Origin: RUG13409 sp045616985
GTDB lineage: Bacteria; Bacillota; Clostridia; Peptostreptococcales; Anaerovoracaceae
DNA length: 55,651 bases
Direction of reading: 5' to 3'
Assembly (NCBI GenBank): GCA_045616985.1
Contig: JAZLHU010000056.1
Span: 1-55,651 of the forward strand
Made by a program: the position numbers and the translations under genes. Below, piece by piece: positions 1 to 9,530 of the stretch. The notes below the pieces were generated by a model, which saw only the letters and a list, made by a program, of their open reading frames with translations, had not been told where the DNA came from and searched no databases. The first letter of the stretch is position 1. Every line of letters starts with the position of its first letter.

Positions 1-107
1 CAGAGAAAGATTTTACAACTCCTCCTCCCGTGCTTTGTAGTGTAGCTTCTTGCTTACTATTTTAAGACAACGAGAAGGTTTGTGAAATACTTTAATTACT
101 ATTTGTG

Positions 108-124
108 CCGCCGCTTGGCGGCGG
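108..124 (+). promoter_or_regulatory. GC-rich hairpin in the tpiA leader
   Basis: A perfect 7-bp stem (CCGCCGC at 108-114 with GCGGCGG at 118-124) with a three-base TTG loop lies four bases before the tpiA ribosome binding site. No T-run follows, so it is not an intrinsic terminator. It could affect translation or stabilise a processed mRNA 5' end; that role is inferred. Confidence 0.5.
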
Positions 125-137
125 AATGGAGATTAGT

Positions 138-884
138 ATGAGAAAACCGTTTATAGCAGGAAACTGGAAAATGTTCAAAACTGCAAAAGAAGCAAAGGCT
201 TTTGCAAAAGAATTTGTTAAGCTCTATCATCCTTCTGATGTCAAGGTAGCAATCGCGGCACCTTTTACCGATCTTACGGCTTTAAAGACGGCATTTAAAG
301 GAAGCGGTATCGGTCTTGCGGCTCAGAATATGCACTGGGAGGATCAGGGTGCTTTCACAGGAGAGATCAGTGCAAAGATGCTGAAAGAAATCGGGGTTGA
401 CTACTGTATTATAGGGCATTCCGAAAGACGTCAGTATTTTAAAGAAACAGATGCAACAGTTAACAAGAAAATAAAGAAAGCTCTTGCAGAGGGAATACTT
501 CCGATTCTCTGTGTTGGAGAAGCTCTTAAGACCAGAGAAGAAGGAAAACAGAATGAATTTGTTGCAAGGCAGATTATTTCAGACTTTAAGGGAGTAAGCG
601 CCGGGGATGCAAAGAAGATCACCGTTGCCTATGAACCCATCTGGGCAATCGGTACGGGAAAAACTGCAAGTCCAAAGCAGGCGCAGCAGATGTGCGCATT
701 CATCAGAAGAACTTTAAAGAAGCTTTACGGAGTTGATATTTCCGAAGAGATAGTGATTCAATACGGCGGATCGGTTAAGCCTGCAAATGCAAGCGAATTG
801 ATGAATATGGAAGATATAGACGGTGCCCTGGTTGGCGGAGCCAGCTTAAAACCGGTCGATTTTATGGATATAGTAAATTTTTAG
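138..884 (+). CDS. tpiA: Triose-phosphate isomerase
   Basis: Interconverts dihydroxyacetone phosphate and glyceraldehyde 3-phosphate in the cytosolic glycolytic pathway. The 248-residue product has the usual family length. The substrate lysine is in NWKM (K11), the catalytic histidine in IIGHSERR (H94), the catalytic base in AYEPIWAIGTG (E166) followed by the phosphate-gripping loop 6, and the C-terminal phosphate-binding YGGSV and GALVGGAS motifs are present. I chose the ATG at 138 because GGAG at 128-131 is correctly spaced and the protein then begins MRKPFIAGNWKM; the longer GTG frame from 105 would put a GC-rich hairpin inside the gene. It is followed 12 bp later by eno, whose ribosome binding site overlaps the tpiA stop, so the two are very likely cotranscribed. 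Confidence 0.97.
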   Translation: MRKPFIAGNWKMFKTAKEAKAFAKEFVKLYHPSDVKVAIAAPFTDLTALKTAFKGSGIGLAAQNMHWEDQGAFTGEISAKMLKEIGVDYCIIGHSERRQYFKETDATVNKKIKKALAEGILPILCVGEALKTREEGKQNEFVARQIISDFKGVSAGDAKKITVAYEPIWAIGTGKTASPKQAQQMCAFIRRTLKKLYGVDISEEIVIQYGGSVKPANASELMNMEDIDGALVGGASLKPVDFMDIVNF

Positions 885-896
885 GAGGAAAAGAAA

Positions 897-2186
897 ATGT
901 CTGTAATTGATGATGTATATGCACGCGAGGTCCTTGATTCAAGAGGAAACCCGACGATAGAGGTTGAGGTATGGCTCGATAACGGAGTTATGGGAAGAGC
1001 GATCGTCCCGTCCGGAGCATCCACGGGTGTACACGAAGCAGTCGAACTCAGAGACGGAGATAAGAAAAGATACGGCGGTAAGGGAGTTCTTACTGCAGTT
1101 GATAATGTAAATGAGATCATTGCTCCGCAGCTTATCGGACTTGATCCGTGCGATCAGCCGGGACTTGATGCAACTCTTTGCGAGCTTGACGGAACAGAAA
1201 ACAAGGGAAAACTCGGTGCAAATGCGATCCTCGGCGTATCAATGGCAGCGGCAAGAGCTGCAGCTGAAGACCTTGGACTTCCTCTTTTCCAATATCTCGG
1301 CGGGATCAATGCAAAGGTTCTCCCAACGCCGATGATGAACATCATGAACGGCGGAGAGCATGCAAATAACTCTCTGGATATTCAGGAATTCATGATTATT
1401 CCCGCAGGTGCGGATTCTTTTCACGAAGCACTTCGTATGGGTGCTGAAACATTCCATGCGCTTAAAGCCCTTTTAAACTCTAAGGGATATAACACAGCTG
1501 TTGGCGATGAAGGCGGTTTTGCTCCGAATCTTAAGAAAAACACACAGGCGATCGACCTTATCGTCGAGGCGATCAAAAAGGCAGGATATAAGCCGGGCGA
1601 AGATATTTTCATCGGACTTGACGTTGCGGCTTCCGAAATGTACGACGAAGAGACAAAGATTTACAACATGAAGGGCGAGGGCGTAAAGAAGACTGATGAC
1701 GAAATGGTTGCTTACTACAGGGAGCTTGTTGAAAAGTATCCGATCCTTACGATTGAGGATGGTATGGCGGAGGATGACTGGACAGGCTGGAAGAAGCTGA
1801 CAAAGGCCCTCGGAAAGAAGATCCAGCTTGTCGGAGATGACCTTTTTGTTACAAATACAAAGAGACTTGAAGAGGGAATCAGAAAGGGCGTTACAAACTC
1901 CATTTTAGTCAAGGTTAACCAGATCGGTACACTTACAGAAACCTTCGATGCCATTGAAATGGCAAAAAGAGCAGGTTATACGGCAGTTGTTTCCCACAGG
2001 TCCGGCGAAACAGAGGATACGACCATTGCTGATATCGTAGTTGCAGCTAATGCAGGTCAGATCAAGACCGGTTCCCTGTCCAGAACCGACAGAATTTCCA
2101 AATATAACCAGCTTCTCCGTATTGAAGACATTTTAGGTGATTCTGCACAGTATGCAGGACTGTCTGCATTCTATAATTTAAAATAA
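897..2186 (+). CDS. eno: Enolase (phosphopyruvate hydratase)
   Basis: Converts 2-phosphoglycerate to phosphoenolpyruvate; a Mg2+ enzyme of the cytosol. The 429 residues match family length. Visible are the catalytic-loop SGASTG near residue 39, the acid/base pair E205 (GDEGGF) and K339 (LVKVNQIG), the metal ligands D242, E287 and D314, and the family signature ILVKVNQIGTLTE. The AGGAGGA site at 883-889 overlaps the tpiA stop codon, which suggests translational coupling. The next gene, secG, has its own promoter in the 67-bp gap. Confidence 0.98.
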   Translation: MSVIDDVYAREVLDSRGNPTIEVEVWLDNGVMGRAIVPSGASTGVHEAVELRDGDKKRYGGKGVLTAVDNVNEIIAPQLIGLDPCDQPGLDATLCELDGTENKGKLGANAILGVSMAAARAAAEDLGLPLFQYLGGINAKVLPTPMMNIMNGGEHANNSLDIQEFMIIPAGADSFHEALRMGAETFHALKALLNSKGYNTAVGDEGGFAPNLKKNTQAIDLIVEAIKKAGYKPGEDIFIGLDVAASEMYDEETKIYNMKGEGVKKTDDEMVAYYRELVEKYPILTIEDGMAEDDWTGWKKLTKALGKKIQLVGDDLFVTNTKRLEEGIRKGVTNSILVKVNQIGTLTETFDAIEMAKRAGYTAVVSHRSGETEDTTIADIVVAANAGQIKTGSLSRTDRISKYNQLLRIEDILGDSAQYAGLSAFYNLK

Positions 2187-2191
2187 AGTGC

Positions 2192-2220
2192 TTGAATATA
2201 TATATGTATAATGCTAAAAT
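2192..2220 (+). promoter_or_regulatory. Sigma-A promoter for secG-hppA
   Basis: TTGAAT (-35, 2192-2197), a 17-bp spacer and an extended -10 TGC-TAAAAT (2212-2220), 34 bp before the secG start. It begins 6 bp after the eno stop, so secG-hppA can be transcribed independently of glycolytic read-through. Confidence 0.6.
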
Positions 2221-2253
2221 ATTCAGGTCACTTTTAATGGAGGTACAATTATT

Positions 2254-2475
2254 ATGAACACAGTACTTATGGTAATTTTAGGTCTCGTATCGTTGCTTAT
2301 CACAGTAGCAGTTATGCTTCAGTCTGATAACGGAGACGGTGCTTCTGCACTTGGCGGAATGAGCATGGCTGCATCCAGAAAGGCTAAGGGTTATGAAGCT
2401 TTATTGAACAAGGTAACTATCATCGGTTCCGTAGTATTTGCAATACTCGTGCTGGTGCTTGTTGTTATTCAGTAA
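2254..2475 (+). CDS. secG: Preprotein translocase subunit SecG
   Basis: Small accessory subunit of the SecYEG protein-conducting channel in the cytoplasmic membrane. The 73-residue protein has two hydrophobic helices (about 2-20 and 53-72) joined by a loop rich in small polar residues (SDNGDGASALGG), the usual SecG layout and length. GGAGG at 2240-2244 precedes the ATG. Position directly after eno is the common arrangement in Clostridia and supports the call. The stop is 30 bp from hppA, which is probably on the same transcript. Confidence 0.93.
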   Translation: MNTVLMVILGLVSLLITVAVMLQSDNGDGASALGGMSMAASRKAKGYEALLNKVTIIGSVVFAILVLVLVVIQ

Positions 2476-2505
2476 ATAACAGATATATTTTTGGAGGAAA
2501 ATTTC

Positions 2506-4515
2506 ATGAGTGGTTTAGTATGGATTGCTCCTGCAGTCGGCATTGTTGCCCTGCTTGTAGCATTATTCCTTGCTAAGTGGATCGGAAACCAGAGCACAGG
2601 TAACGAAAGAATGACCGAGATCTCCGGCTACATCCACGAAGGAGCTATGGCATTCCTCAAGAGAGAATACAAGACAATGATTATCGTTGTTGTTGTTCTC
2701 GTTGTAGTGCTTGCCATCTTTATCAGCCCTGTGACCGCAGCTCTTTATCTTGTCGGCGCACTGTTCTCAGTGCTTGCAGGATACTTCGGGATGCAGGTTG
2801 CAACAAAGGGCAACGTAAGAACTGCTGCTGCAGCTATGGACGGCGGAATGAACAAGGCATTAAGCGTTGCATTCAAATCCGGTGCCGTTATGGGGCTTTG
2901 CGTAGTAGGTCTCGGGCTTTTAGGCGTAGGCGCAGCCGTTGCCGTTCTTCCTACAGAGGTTGCAAGGCAATGCTTAACAGGCTTTGGGCTGGGTGCATCC
3001 TCAATGGCACTTTTCGGAAGAGTAGGCGGCGGTATTTATACAAAGGCTGCTGACGTAGGTGCAGACCTTGTCGGTAAGGTTGAAGCAGGAATCCCCGAGG
3101 ATGATCCGCGTAACCCGGCTGTTATCGCTGATAACGTAGGCGACAACGTTGGCGATATCGCAGGTATGGGTTCCGACCTTTTTGAATCCTATGTCGGTTC
3201 CATTATTTCTGCCGTAACACTTGCATTCTCTGCAAGCTTTGTTGAGACGATCGGATCAAGCAGAAGCTTTAACGGAGCGATCTTCCCGCTTGTAGTTTCT
3301 GCAGTTGGTATTATTGCTTCCATTGTAGGTATCCTTTCCGTAAAGGGTAAGGAAGGTTCAAACCCTGCAAAGTCTCTTAACATGGGGACTTACATTTCTG
3401 CAGCCTTAGCTGCTGTCGTTGCATTCGTTCTTTCCAATCCGTTCTTCGGAACAATGGCACCTGCAATTGCAGTTGTAACAGGTCTTGTTGTAGGAACACT
3501 CATCGGAAAGATCACAGAAGTATATACATCCGCAGATTACAAGTCTGTTAAGAACATTGCCGAACAGTCTCAGACAGGCGCGGCAACGACGATCATTTCC
3601 GGCCTTGCAGTAGGTATGATGTCCACAGTACTTCCGATCATTATCGTTGCGATCGGAATCGTAGTTGCATACAAGGTCGGCGGAGTTTACGGTATTGCGC
3701 TTTCTGCAGTAGGAATGCTCTCCACAGCAGGTATGACGATCGCTGTTGATGCATATGGTCCTGTTTCCGACAATGCAGGCGGAATCGCAGAAATGTCCGA
3801 GCTTCCTGAAGGAGTTCGTGAGATCACAGATACGCTCGATTCTGTCGGTAATACAACGGCAGCTATCGGCAAGGGATTTGCGATCGGCTCTGCTGCCCTT
3901 ACGGCACTTGCACTCTTTGTATCCTATGCAGAGGTTGTTGAACTTGAGAATATCGATCTTCTTAATCCTGTAGTAATCGCAGGAACATTCATCGGAGCAA
4001 TGCTTCCATTCATGTTCTCTGCATTCACAATGAGTTCTGTTTCCAAGGCTGCCAATCAGATGATCGAAGAGGTTCGCCGTCAGTTCAGAGAATTTCCGGG
4101 AATCATGGCAGGAACACAAAAGCCCGACTATGCAAAGTGCGTAGACATTTCCACAGGTGCTGCACTTAAGGAAATGGTTGCTCCGGCTGTTATGGCTGTA
4201 GTTGCTCCTCTTGCTATCGGTTTTATTATGGGTGCTCAGGCTCTCGGCGGAATGCTCGCAGGCGCTCTTCTTTCCGGCGTACTCCTTGCTATCATGATGT
4301 CCAACGCAGGGGGTGCCTGGGATAACGCAAAGAAGTATGTTGAAGGCGGCGTATACGGCGGAAAGGGTTCAGAAACTCACAAGGCTGCTGTAGTAGGAGA
4401 TACCGTAGGTGATCCGTTCAAGGATACATCCGGTCCATCCCTCAATATCCTTATCAAGCTTATGACGATCGTTGCTGTAGTATTTGCACCGCTTTTCGGA
4501 GCAGGGCTCTTCTGA
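2506..4515 (+). CDS. hppA: K+-dependent membrane-bound ion-pumping pyrophosphatase
   Basis: Integral membrane pump that couples hydrolysis of pyrophosphate to export of H+ or Na+. The 669-residue protein has about 16 membrane helices. The PPi/Mg2+ site motifs are present: DVGADLVGKVE near residue 190, the DNVGDNVGDIAGMGSDLFES block at about 208-227, and the C-terminal VGDTVGDPFKDTSGPS. The GNTTAAIGKG segment has Ala and Gly where K+-independent enzymes carry Lys and Thr, placing it in the K+-dependent class. Whether the ion is Na+ or H+ I cannot tell by eye. The start is ATG 2506 behind GGAGG; an upstream in-frame TTG at 2491 overlaps that site. A strong terminator follows. Confidence 0.97.
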   Translation: MSGLVWIAPAVGIVALLVALFLAKWIGNQSTGNERMTEISGYIHEGAMAFLKREYKTMIIVVVVLVVVLAIFISPVTAALYLVGALFSVLAGYFGMQVATKGNVRTAAAAMDGGMNKALSVAFKSGAVMGLCVVGLGLLGVGAAVAVLPTEVARQCLTGFGLGASSMALFGRVGGGIYTKAADVGADLVGKVEAGIPEDDPRNPAVIADNVGDNVGDIAGMGSDLFESYVGSIISAVTLAFSASFVETIGSSRSFNGAIFPLVVSAVGIIASIVGILSVKGKEGSNPAKSLNMGTYISAALAAVVAFVLSNPFFGTMAPAIAVVTGLVVGTLIGKITEVYTSADYKSVKNIAEQSQTGAATTIISGLAVGMMSTVLPIIIVAIGIVVAYKVGGVYGIALSAVGMLSTAGMTIAVDAYGPVSDNAGGIAEMSELPEGVREITDTLDSVGNTTAAIGKGFAIGSAALTALALFVSYAEVVELENIDLLNPVVIAGTFIGAMLPFMFSAFTMSSVSKAANQMIEEVRRQFREFPGIMAGTQKPDYAKCVDISTGAALKEMVAPAVMAVVAPLAIGFIMGAQALGGMLAGALLSGVLLAIMMSNAGGAWDNAKKYVEGGVYGGKGSETHKAAVVGDTVGDPFKDTSGPSLNILIKLMTIVAVVFAPLFGAGLF

Positions 4516-4572
4516 TACGGTTCATGAGAATAAGAGGCTTATAGGACAAAAAGTGTGTTTTTAAAAGCTCGT

Positions 4573-4614
4573 AACCCTTGGAATTTAAACGATTCCAAGG
4601 GTTTTATCTTTTTT
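4573..4614 (+). terminator. Intrinsic terminator after hppA, possibly bidirectional
   Basis: A perfect 12-bp stem (AACCCTTGGAAT at 4573-4584, complement at 4592-4603) with a 7-base loop, followed by a T-rich run TTATCTTTTTTT. It ends secG-hppA and abuts the stop of the convergent csaB-murJ gene at 4604. The T-tract is good only in the plus direction. Confidence 0.88.
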
Positions 4615-7234
4615 TGAGCTTACCGATAAACTCGCAGATGATTTTCTGCTTTAACAGAAGACTGACTGCAATATATACAATGCAGGCTATAAGCCCGATG
4701 GCAACACATTTGATAACGAGCATCAGATTGCCTTCGGATCCGTTCAGTAAAAGAACTCTTCCGAAATATAATACCGCAGCCATTACGGCAGTAGAAAAAA
4801 GGCCTTTTCCAAGCGGAAGCAAATTAACAATAGCGGTATTTCGGAAAAGGACTATGCACATAATAACGGCTCCTATTGTAAGAGCAATTGACGTTGCAAG
4901 GGCAACTCCCGTATCACTTGGAAATATGCGGTTTAATACAAGATTCAGTGCCAGAATAAACAGATTTGTAAGAAGCGGCGTCAGGGTTTTCTTCATTGCG
5001 TAGAATGCTTTTCCGAGCAGATCCAAAGCAGAAAAGCCGCACATACCAATTGCATACATCCTGAAGATTTGTCCTGTTACCGCAGTGGACTCTGCGGTAA
5101 AGCTTCCGCTCTCAAATATTACTTTTATTATATCTGTACCGAAAGCAAACATCATTGCGCAAACCGGAAGCATAAAGAGCAGCGTGTTTTGCGTAACATC
5201 CCAGATATATGTTAAATATGATTTGTTATCGTCCTTTGTAAACTCTCTGTTGAACTTCGGAAAGAGTACTGCACTGATACTGTATAGAATAGTTGTTGTA
5301 AGCGGTGTGAAAAGTTTGTCCGCATAATAAAATGCGCTTACGGAGCCTCCGGAAATCGAAGCCGCAGATGACGTATCGATCAGATAGCAGAAAAGGAAGA
5401 TCGATGTAGTTAAAACCGTTACAATGGCGGTTTTGAAGTATTCAATAATATAAGGCTCACTTAAAGATAGCTCCGGCTTAAAGATATAGTGTTCCTTCTT
5501 TGCATACGGAAGGCTCATGGCAAGCTGCAAAAGCCACGCCAAAGAGCTTGCAATAACAATTCCGGTGATGCCAAACCTCCTTCCGCATACAAGCAGGAAT
5601 ACTGCGAGGAAGGCGTTGTAAGGAATACTCATACTCCCTTGAAGAGTGTAGTGGTCTGTTGCCTGGAAAATTGCCACATTAAGATATGCTGCTGCAACTA
5701 TCGGAAGCGTACAAGCCATTATCCGTATGTAGCCTACCAGATTAAAAAGATTTGCAGAATCAACATCCCACAGCACTCCGACAAGCGGTGTCGATGCAAG
5801 TATTTGCCATAATGCGGTCACGGCAACAGAGCCGATCAGGCTTACGGTCAAAAGGTTATTTGCCGTTTTGATTCCGCGGTTTTTGTCTGCCGCAAATTCT
5901 TTTGTAAGAATAGGAACGGCTGCTATACAGAGTGCATAACATACGGTTGTGAAAAGGTATAAGGTGGAGTTATAAGAGGCTGTATATAGATCGGCATCAA
6001 CGCTTGTTCCGAATATATTTGCCTGCATCATTTCTCTTACTACGCCCAGAAGCTTTGCAAAGAGAGTAAGAAGAAATACGATGCTGATAGCACCGGCAGT
6101 TTTAACGGTCCCGTTTTCCTGCTTTATACCTGTATTTCCCATATTATCACCGATCAATGATAATATCATCTCTTCGTTTTTATCGAGCTTTGTTTGCAGA
6201 ACAGATATATTTTCACTTACTGTCTTAACTTGAGCTTCACGGTTTTTCTGAATACTTTCGAATTCTTTTTCAAACAGCTCGCATGAAAAGCCGTCTCTGC
6301 TGCACAATGCCTTGCAGCCCACTGATTCAAGAAAAGCATCACATTTGGGGTCATAGGAAATTCCGATCATGGGAACGCCCATGATTGCTGCATAAATAAG
6401 AGAATGCAGACGAACTCCAACCAAAACATCTAAATTTCCTATTATTGAAAGCATATCTTCGGAAAGATGCTTTTCCGTTATACAGTAGGCACAATCGCTT
6501 AATTCAGATGCAATGTCCATGCATACGTCCTTATCTTCTTCATAATGAAATGGGATCAGGACAGAGGCGGCATTGAAGCTTTCTTTAAGAAGCCTGATGC
6601 TTTTTTTAATTTCCTGTTTGAACGGTTCGTCGGCATCTGTTCTGATGGCCCATCCAACCAGGAGCTTATTATTTTGCGGAATGCCGCATGCAGTAAGAAT
6701 ATCCTTTCCGACTCCCGTATCACTTTTTTTCATGCGTATTACAGGATCTGCGGTAATCGTGATTTTTTCATCAGCGATGCCTATGTCGTGCAACAGCTCT
6801 GCGGAGTTTTTATCTCTTACTACAATTCCGTTTACTTTTCTTAAAGCCTTTGCAGTAGCTTTTCTGTTAAAGCTTTTGCTGATCGGCCCAATACCCTGAG
6901 AATAGATAAATACCTTCTTGCCTAATAATTCGGCAAGACGGATAATTGAAAGGTAATAGTGAAGACTTTTGCTGCTGGTTCTGTCCTGAAGCAGACTTCC
7001 TCCGCCGGAAATCAGCATATCGCAGTTTTTGACAGCTTTAAAGATCGAAAGCGGAGACATTCTTTCAGCAGTCTCGACGCGATACTTTTCCTTGGTTTCA
7101 TCTGGATTGTGTGAAAGAACTGTAAGCTGACAATTCGGAAGCTTATTTCGAAGACTTTCAATCAAGGTTCTGAGAATTGATTCATCCCCGATGTTGTCGA
7201 AACCGTAATAGCCGGATATCAGGATCTTATACAT
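4604..7234 (-). CDS. csaB-murJ: CsaB pyruvyl transferase fused to MurJ-type lipid flippase
   Basis: An 876-residue two-domain protein. Residues 1 to about 363 match CsaB-type polysaccharide pyruvyl transferases: N-terminal GYYGFDNIGDES, SGGGSLLQD (76-84), YSQGIGP (111-117) and GVRLHSLIYAA (273-283). CsaB adds pyruvyl groups to secondary wall polymers that anchor S-layer proteins. Residues from about 379 to the end match MurJ/MviN flippases, with FAKLLGVVREMMQANIFG (392-409) and about 14 membrane helices. The start is ATG 7234 behind GGAGAGG; it overlaps the end of the DUF5693 gene by 8 bp. An internal ATG at codon 365 (6142) follows GGTGAT and could give free MurJ. Whether the flippase carries lipid II or a pyruvylated wall-polymer precursor is unknown; the fusion suggests the latter. 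Confidence 0.92.
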   Translation of the reverse strand: MYKILISGYYGFDNIGDESILRTLIESLRNKLPNCQLTVLSHNPDETKEKYRVETAERMSPLSIFKAVKNCDMLISGGGSLLQDRTSSKSLHYYLSIIRLAELLGKKVFIYSQGIGPISKSFNRKATAKALRKVNGIVVRDKNSAELLHDIGIADEKITITADPVIRMKKSDTGVGKDILTACGIPQNNKLLVGWAIRTDADEPFKQEIKKSIRLLKESFNAASVLIPFHYEEDKDVCMDIASELSDCAYCITEKHLSEDMLSIIGNLDVLVGVRLHSLIYAAIMGVPMIGISYDPKCDAFLESVGCKALCSRDGFSCELFEKEFESIQKNREAQVKTVSENISVLQTKLDKNEEMILSLIGDNMGNTGIKQENGTVKTAGAISIVFLLTLFAKLLGVVREMMQANIFGTSVDADLYTASYNSTLYLFTTVCYALCIAAVPILTKEFAADKNRGIKTANNLLTVSLIGSVAVTALWQILASTPLVGVLWDVDSANLFNLVGYIRIMACTLPIVAAAYLNVAIFQATDHYTLQGSMSIPYNAFLAVFLLVCGRRFGITGIVIASSLAWLLQLAMSLPYAKKEHYIFKPELSLSEPYIIEYFKTAIVTVLTTSIFLFCYLIDTSSAASISGGSVSAFYYADKLFTPLTTTILYSISAVLFPKFNREFTKDDNKSYLTYIWDVTQNTLLFMLPVCAMMFAFGTDIIKVIFESGSFTAESTAVTGQIFRMYAIGMCGFSALDLLGKAFYAMKKTLTPLLTNLFILALNLVLNRIFPSDTGVALATSIALTIGAVIMCIVLFRNTAIVNLLPLGKGLFSTAVMAAVLYFGRVLLLNGSEGNLMLVIKCVAIGLIACIVYIAVSLLLKQKIICEFIGKLKKR

Positions 7235-9407
7235 GCTTTGCCTCTCCGAAAGATTTGAGAATAAGATTTCTGAGCCCTTCGCATACGAGTACGGCAATTA
7301 TACCTAAAATGAATCCGAATAGAATTCCCCATCCCGTGCGAAGCAGGCTTAAAAGGAACGGAGTTCTTATGTGAAGGAAAGTGTTTACAACGCTTACAAG
7401 ACCGATGCTGCCTGCCAATCCGAAAAGGAACGGAATATATCGCATCCCGCGGCGGATGCTCCAGATAAAGAGCATAAGGCATGGCCATCCGATAAGCATT
7501 TCTTTTGTTCTCGGACGAGCAATAAGTGTATTTTCAAGAATATTTCTGAATTGCAATTCCATAGAAGAAACATTTGTTGCGTTTCCCGTGCGATAAATAT
7601 AATACACACCAACACCAAGAACCATCACGCCGATCACTGCAATGAACACAACTGCGATAAACCACGAAAGCTTCATGGGACGGTTCAGAATGTTTTCGCA
7701 ATAAATCAGAAAATTCCGGTTTCTGTTTTCGGTTCCACGTTCACCGATTGCAGCTATAACAGCATCCCTTGCCCCGGTCTGCTCATATGCAAATACAAGC
7801 AGGTATCCTAAAGCAAACAATCCGATGGGAATAAGCTGCATAAGCTTTACCCCGCGATATAGATCCATTTCCAGAATGAAGGAAAGCTGAGATAATGCAC
7901 TTGAAGCTAAGATTGAACCGCAGAAGGAGACCAATATGGTTATTAATGATGCCCATATCGTTTCAATCAGCAGCCCTCCTATGTGCTTTTCGCTGTTTTT
8001 CTTTTCGGCAAGGATCCGGCAAAGACCGATTGCTGCCAGCGAAGGCATGACTATTCCGCCAAGCATCGAGAGAATAAGTATATAGCTTGATATTTTTACC
8101 ATGCATAAAGCTGCCATCAATACCGCAATGACCGCAAATGTGATGCGGCAGGTCTTTTGCCTGAGGAGTAAGAATAAATCCAGCAGTATTGTCAGTAATG
8201 CTGCTATGCCGATCCCTTCAATAAGCCTGAATAATACGGATGGCGTGTTTAATGACATTGGTTTTACCGTAGCTTTTGAATAGCCTATTGCGCTGAGTCT
8301 TGTATCCAGATCGTCAAGCATTTGTTTATAGGCACTTTGCTCTGTCACATATTTCCATTTAGTTTCGTCGGCATCAACCTTTACGTCATTATCCGCTTCA
8401 AGTATCATCTTCATGAAGATAAGCTTGCAATTTCTTTCTGCTATGGCACGGAAAAATGAGTTGGTTATTTCTTCAGGGCCCTCGTATCCGCAATATTCGT
8501 AACGATTCTGAATATACGACCATTCATTGAATGAGCGTACCCCATGATAGCCGGTCTCTTCCAATAAGTCTTCTATCCCGTCCCAAACAAGATTCTGGCT
8601 TTGGTCGTTTTCTTCAAACATGGTAATCGGAACACCGCTGTCTTGCAGATATCGGATCAGTAATGCCGTTCCTGCTTCTGAATCGTATCCGAGAAGACTG
8701 TCGCCGCTGTTCATGAAATACGGAGTATCAAGCTTTTTCATTACGCTGATAAAGCTTTCCGCAAATTTTTCACCGTTAAGACCATCGACGGTAACCGTGC
8801 GCGGAACAATCTGATAACCATGAGCTTTCATTTTAGCCTCATCATCCGGCCAAATGCCAAGGCAAAGATCAAGAAAGGCACTTCCTACAAGTCCTTCTTT
8901 TTGAGTCGGAATAAAAATAAAATATCCATCATTTTCAGAGCAGCGTTTATATTGCAGATTATCCGTGCGCTCTTTTAAGGATGCCTCTATCCAATCAAAG
9001 GCCTCTGCGTTTTCAGCAACAATCAGCACGTCCGACAGGGCCTTGGAATCCTTTACCCAATTTACCACAGTCGGGGGAAAACGCATTTCCCAATTATAAC
9101 TGCTGACAAGCTCGCTGACCTTTGCAGCATGAACGGGTATCGATGATGATTTAGACAGGCTCAATAAACTGGATTCTGTCAAAGCGACCTTATCGACGCC
9201 TATGCTTCTGAAAAAATCAAGCCATTCAGCATCAGTAATATCAGACTGAAGCTCCATAGCACGCAGACTGGAATAATCCAGTATGATGTCATAGCTTTTA
9301 TTCTGCTCTTCCGCCTGAACCTTTGCTCCGATCGGAATAAGAGAGGCAATTAAGCCTGCGAGTGCTGTAAATATTAAAATCCGGTTTTTCTTAATAAAAA
9401 ATTGCAT
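7227..9407 (-). CDS. DUF5693 family membrane protein
   Basis: A 726-residue protein of unknown biochemical function. An N-terminal hydrophobic segment (about 8-27) resembles a signal peptide or anchor. It is followed by a soluble, presumably external domain to about residue 400 with a barrel-like alternation of strands and helices (for example ILDYSSLRAME, GVDKVALTESSL). About nine membrane helices follow to the C-terminus. I chose ATG 9407 because AAGGAG lies just upstream; an earlier TTG frame from 9431 includes that site. DUF5693 genes are commonly found next to csaB in Firmicutes, as here, where the two overlap by 8 bp. This supports a role in secondary wall-polymer assembly or export. 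The family assignment is from recognition of the architecture and context, without a search. Confidence 0.75.
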   Translation of the reverse strand: MQFFIKKNRILIFTALAGLIASLIPIGAKVQAEEQNKSYDIILDYSSLRAMELQSDITDAEWLDFFRSIGVDKVALTESSLLSLSKSSSIPVHAAKVSELVSSYNWEMRFPPTVVNWVKDSKALSDVLIVAENAEAFDWIEASLKERTDNLQYKRCSENDGYFIFIPTQKEGLVGSAFLDLCLGIWPDDEAKMKAHGYQIVPRTVTVDGLNGEKFAESFISVMKKLDTPYFMNSGDSLLGYDSEAGTALLIRYLQDSGVPITMFEENDQSQNLVWDGIEDLLEETGYHGVRSFNEWSYIQNRYEYCGYEGPEEITNSFFRAIAERNCKLIFMKMILEADNDVKVDADETKWKYVTEQSAYKQMLDDLDTRLSAIGYSKATVKPMSLNTPSVLFRLIEGIGIAALLTILLDLFLLLRQKTCRITFAVIAVLMAALCMVKISSYILILSMLGGIVMPSLAAIGLCRILAEKKNSEKHIGGLLIETIWASLITILVSFCGSILASSALSQLSFILEMDLYRGVKLMQLIPIGLFALGYLLVFAYEQTGARDAVIAAIGERGTENRNRNFLIYCENILNRPMKLSWFIAVVFIAVIGVMVLGVGVYYIYRTGNATNVSSMELQFRNILENTLIARPRTKEMLIGWPCLMLFIWSIRRGMRYIPFLFGLAGSIGLVSVVNTFLHIRTPFLLSLLRTGWGILFGFILGIIAVLVCEGLRNLILKSFGEAKHV

Positions 9408-9458
9408 TGGTTTCGCTCCTTGGATCTGCAATATTTGTACTATTATGTCTATCTTAAT

Positions 9459-9487
9459 ATGATAGCAATTAAACCGTATGTTTTCAA
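9459..9487 (-). promoter_or_regulatory. Sigma-A promoter for DUF5693-csaB-murJ
   Basis: Read on the minus strand: TTGAAA (-35, 9482-9487), a 17-bp spacer and TATCAT (-10, 9459-9464) with an extended TGn element. It drives the two-gene envelope operon and lies back to back with the MFS promoter. Confidence 0.65.
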
Positions 9488-9530
9488 GCGGAACAGAGCA
9501 TAAGAAAGCTGTATCGGAATACTTTTGTGT

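Noticed and set aside
3406..4119. A 237-codon open frame antisense to hppA
   Set aside because: Its composition is Cys/Arg/Ser-rich low complexity, it has no ribosome binding site, and it mirrors the third-codon pattern of hppA.
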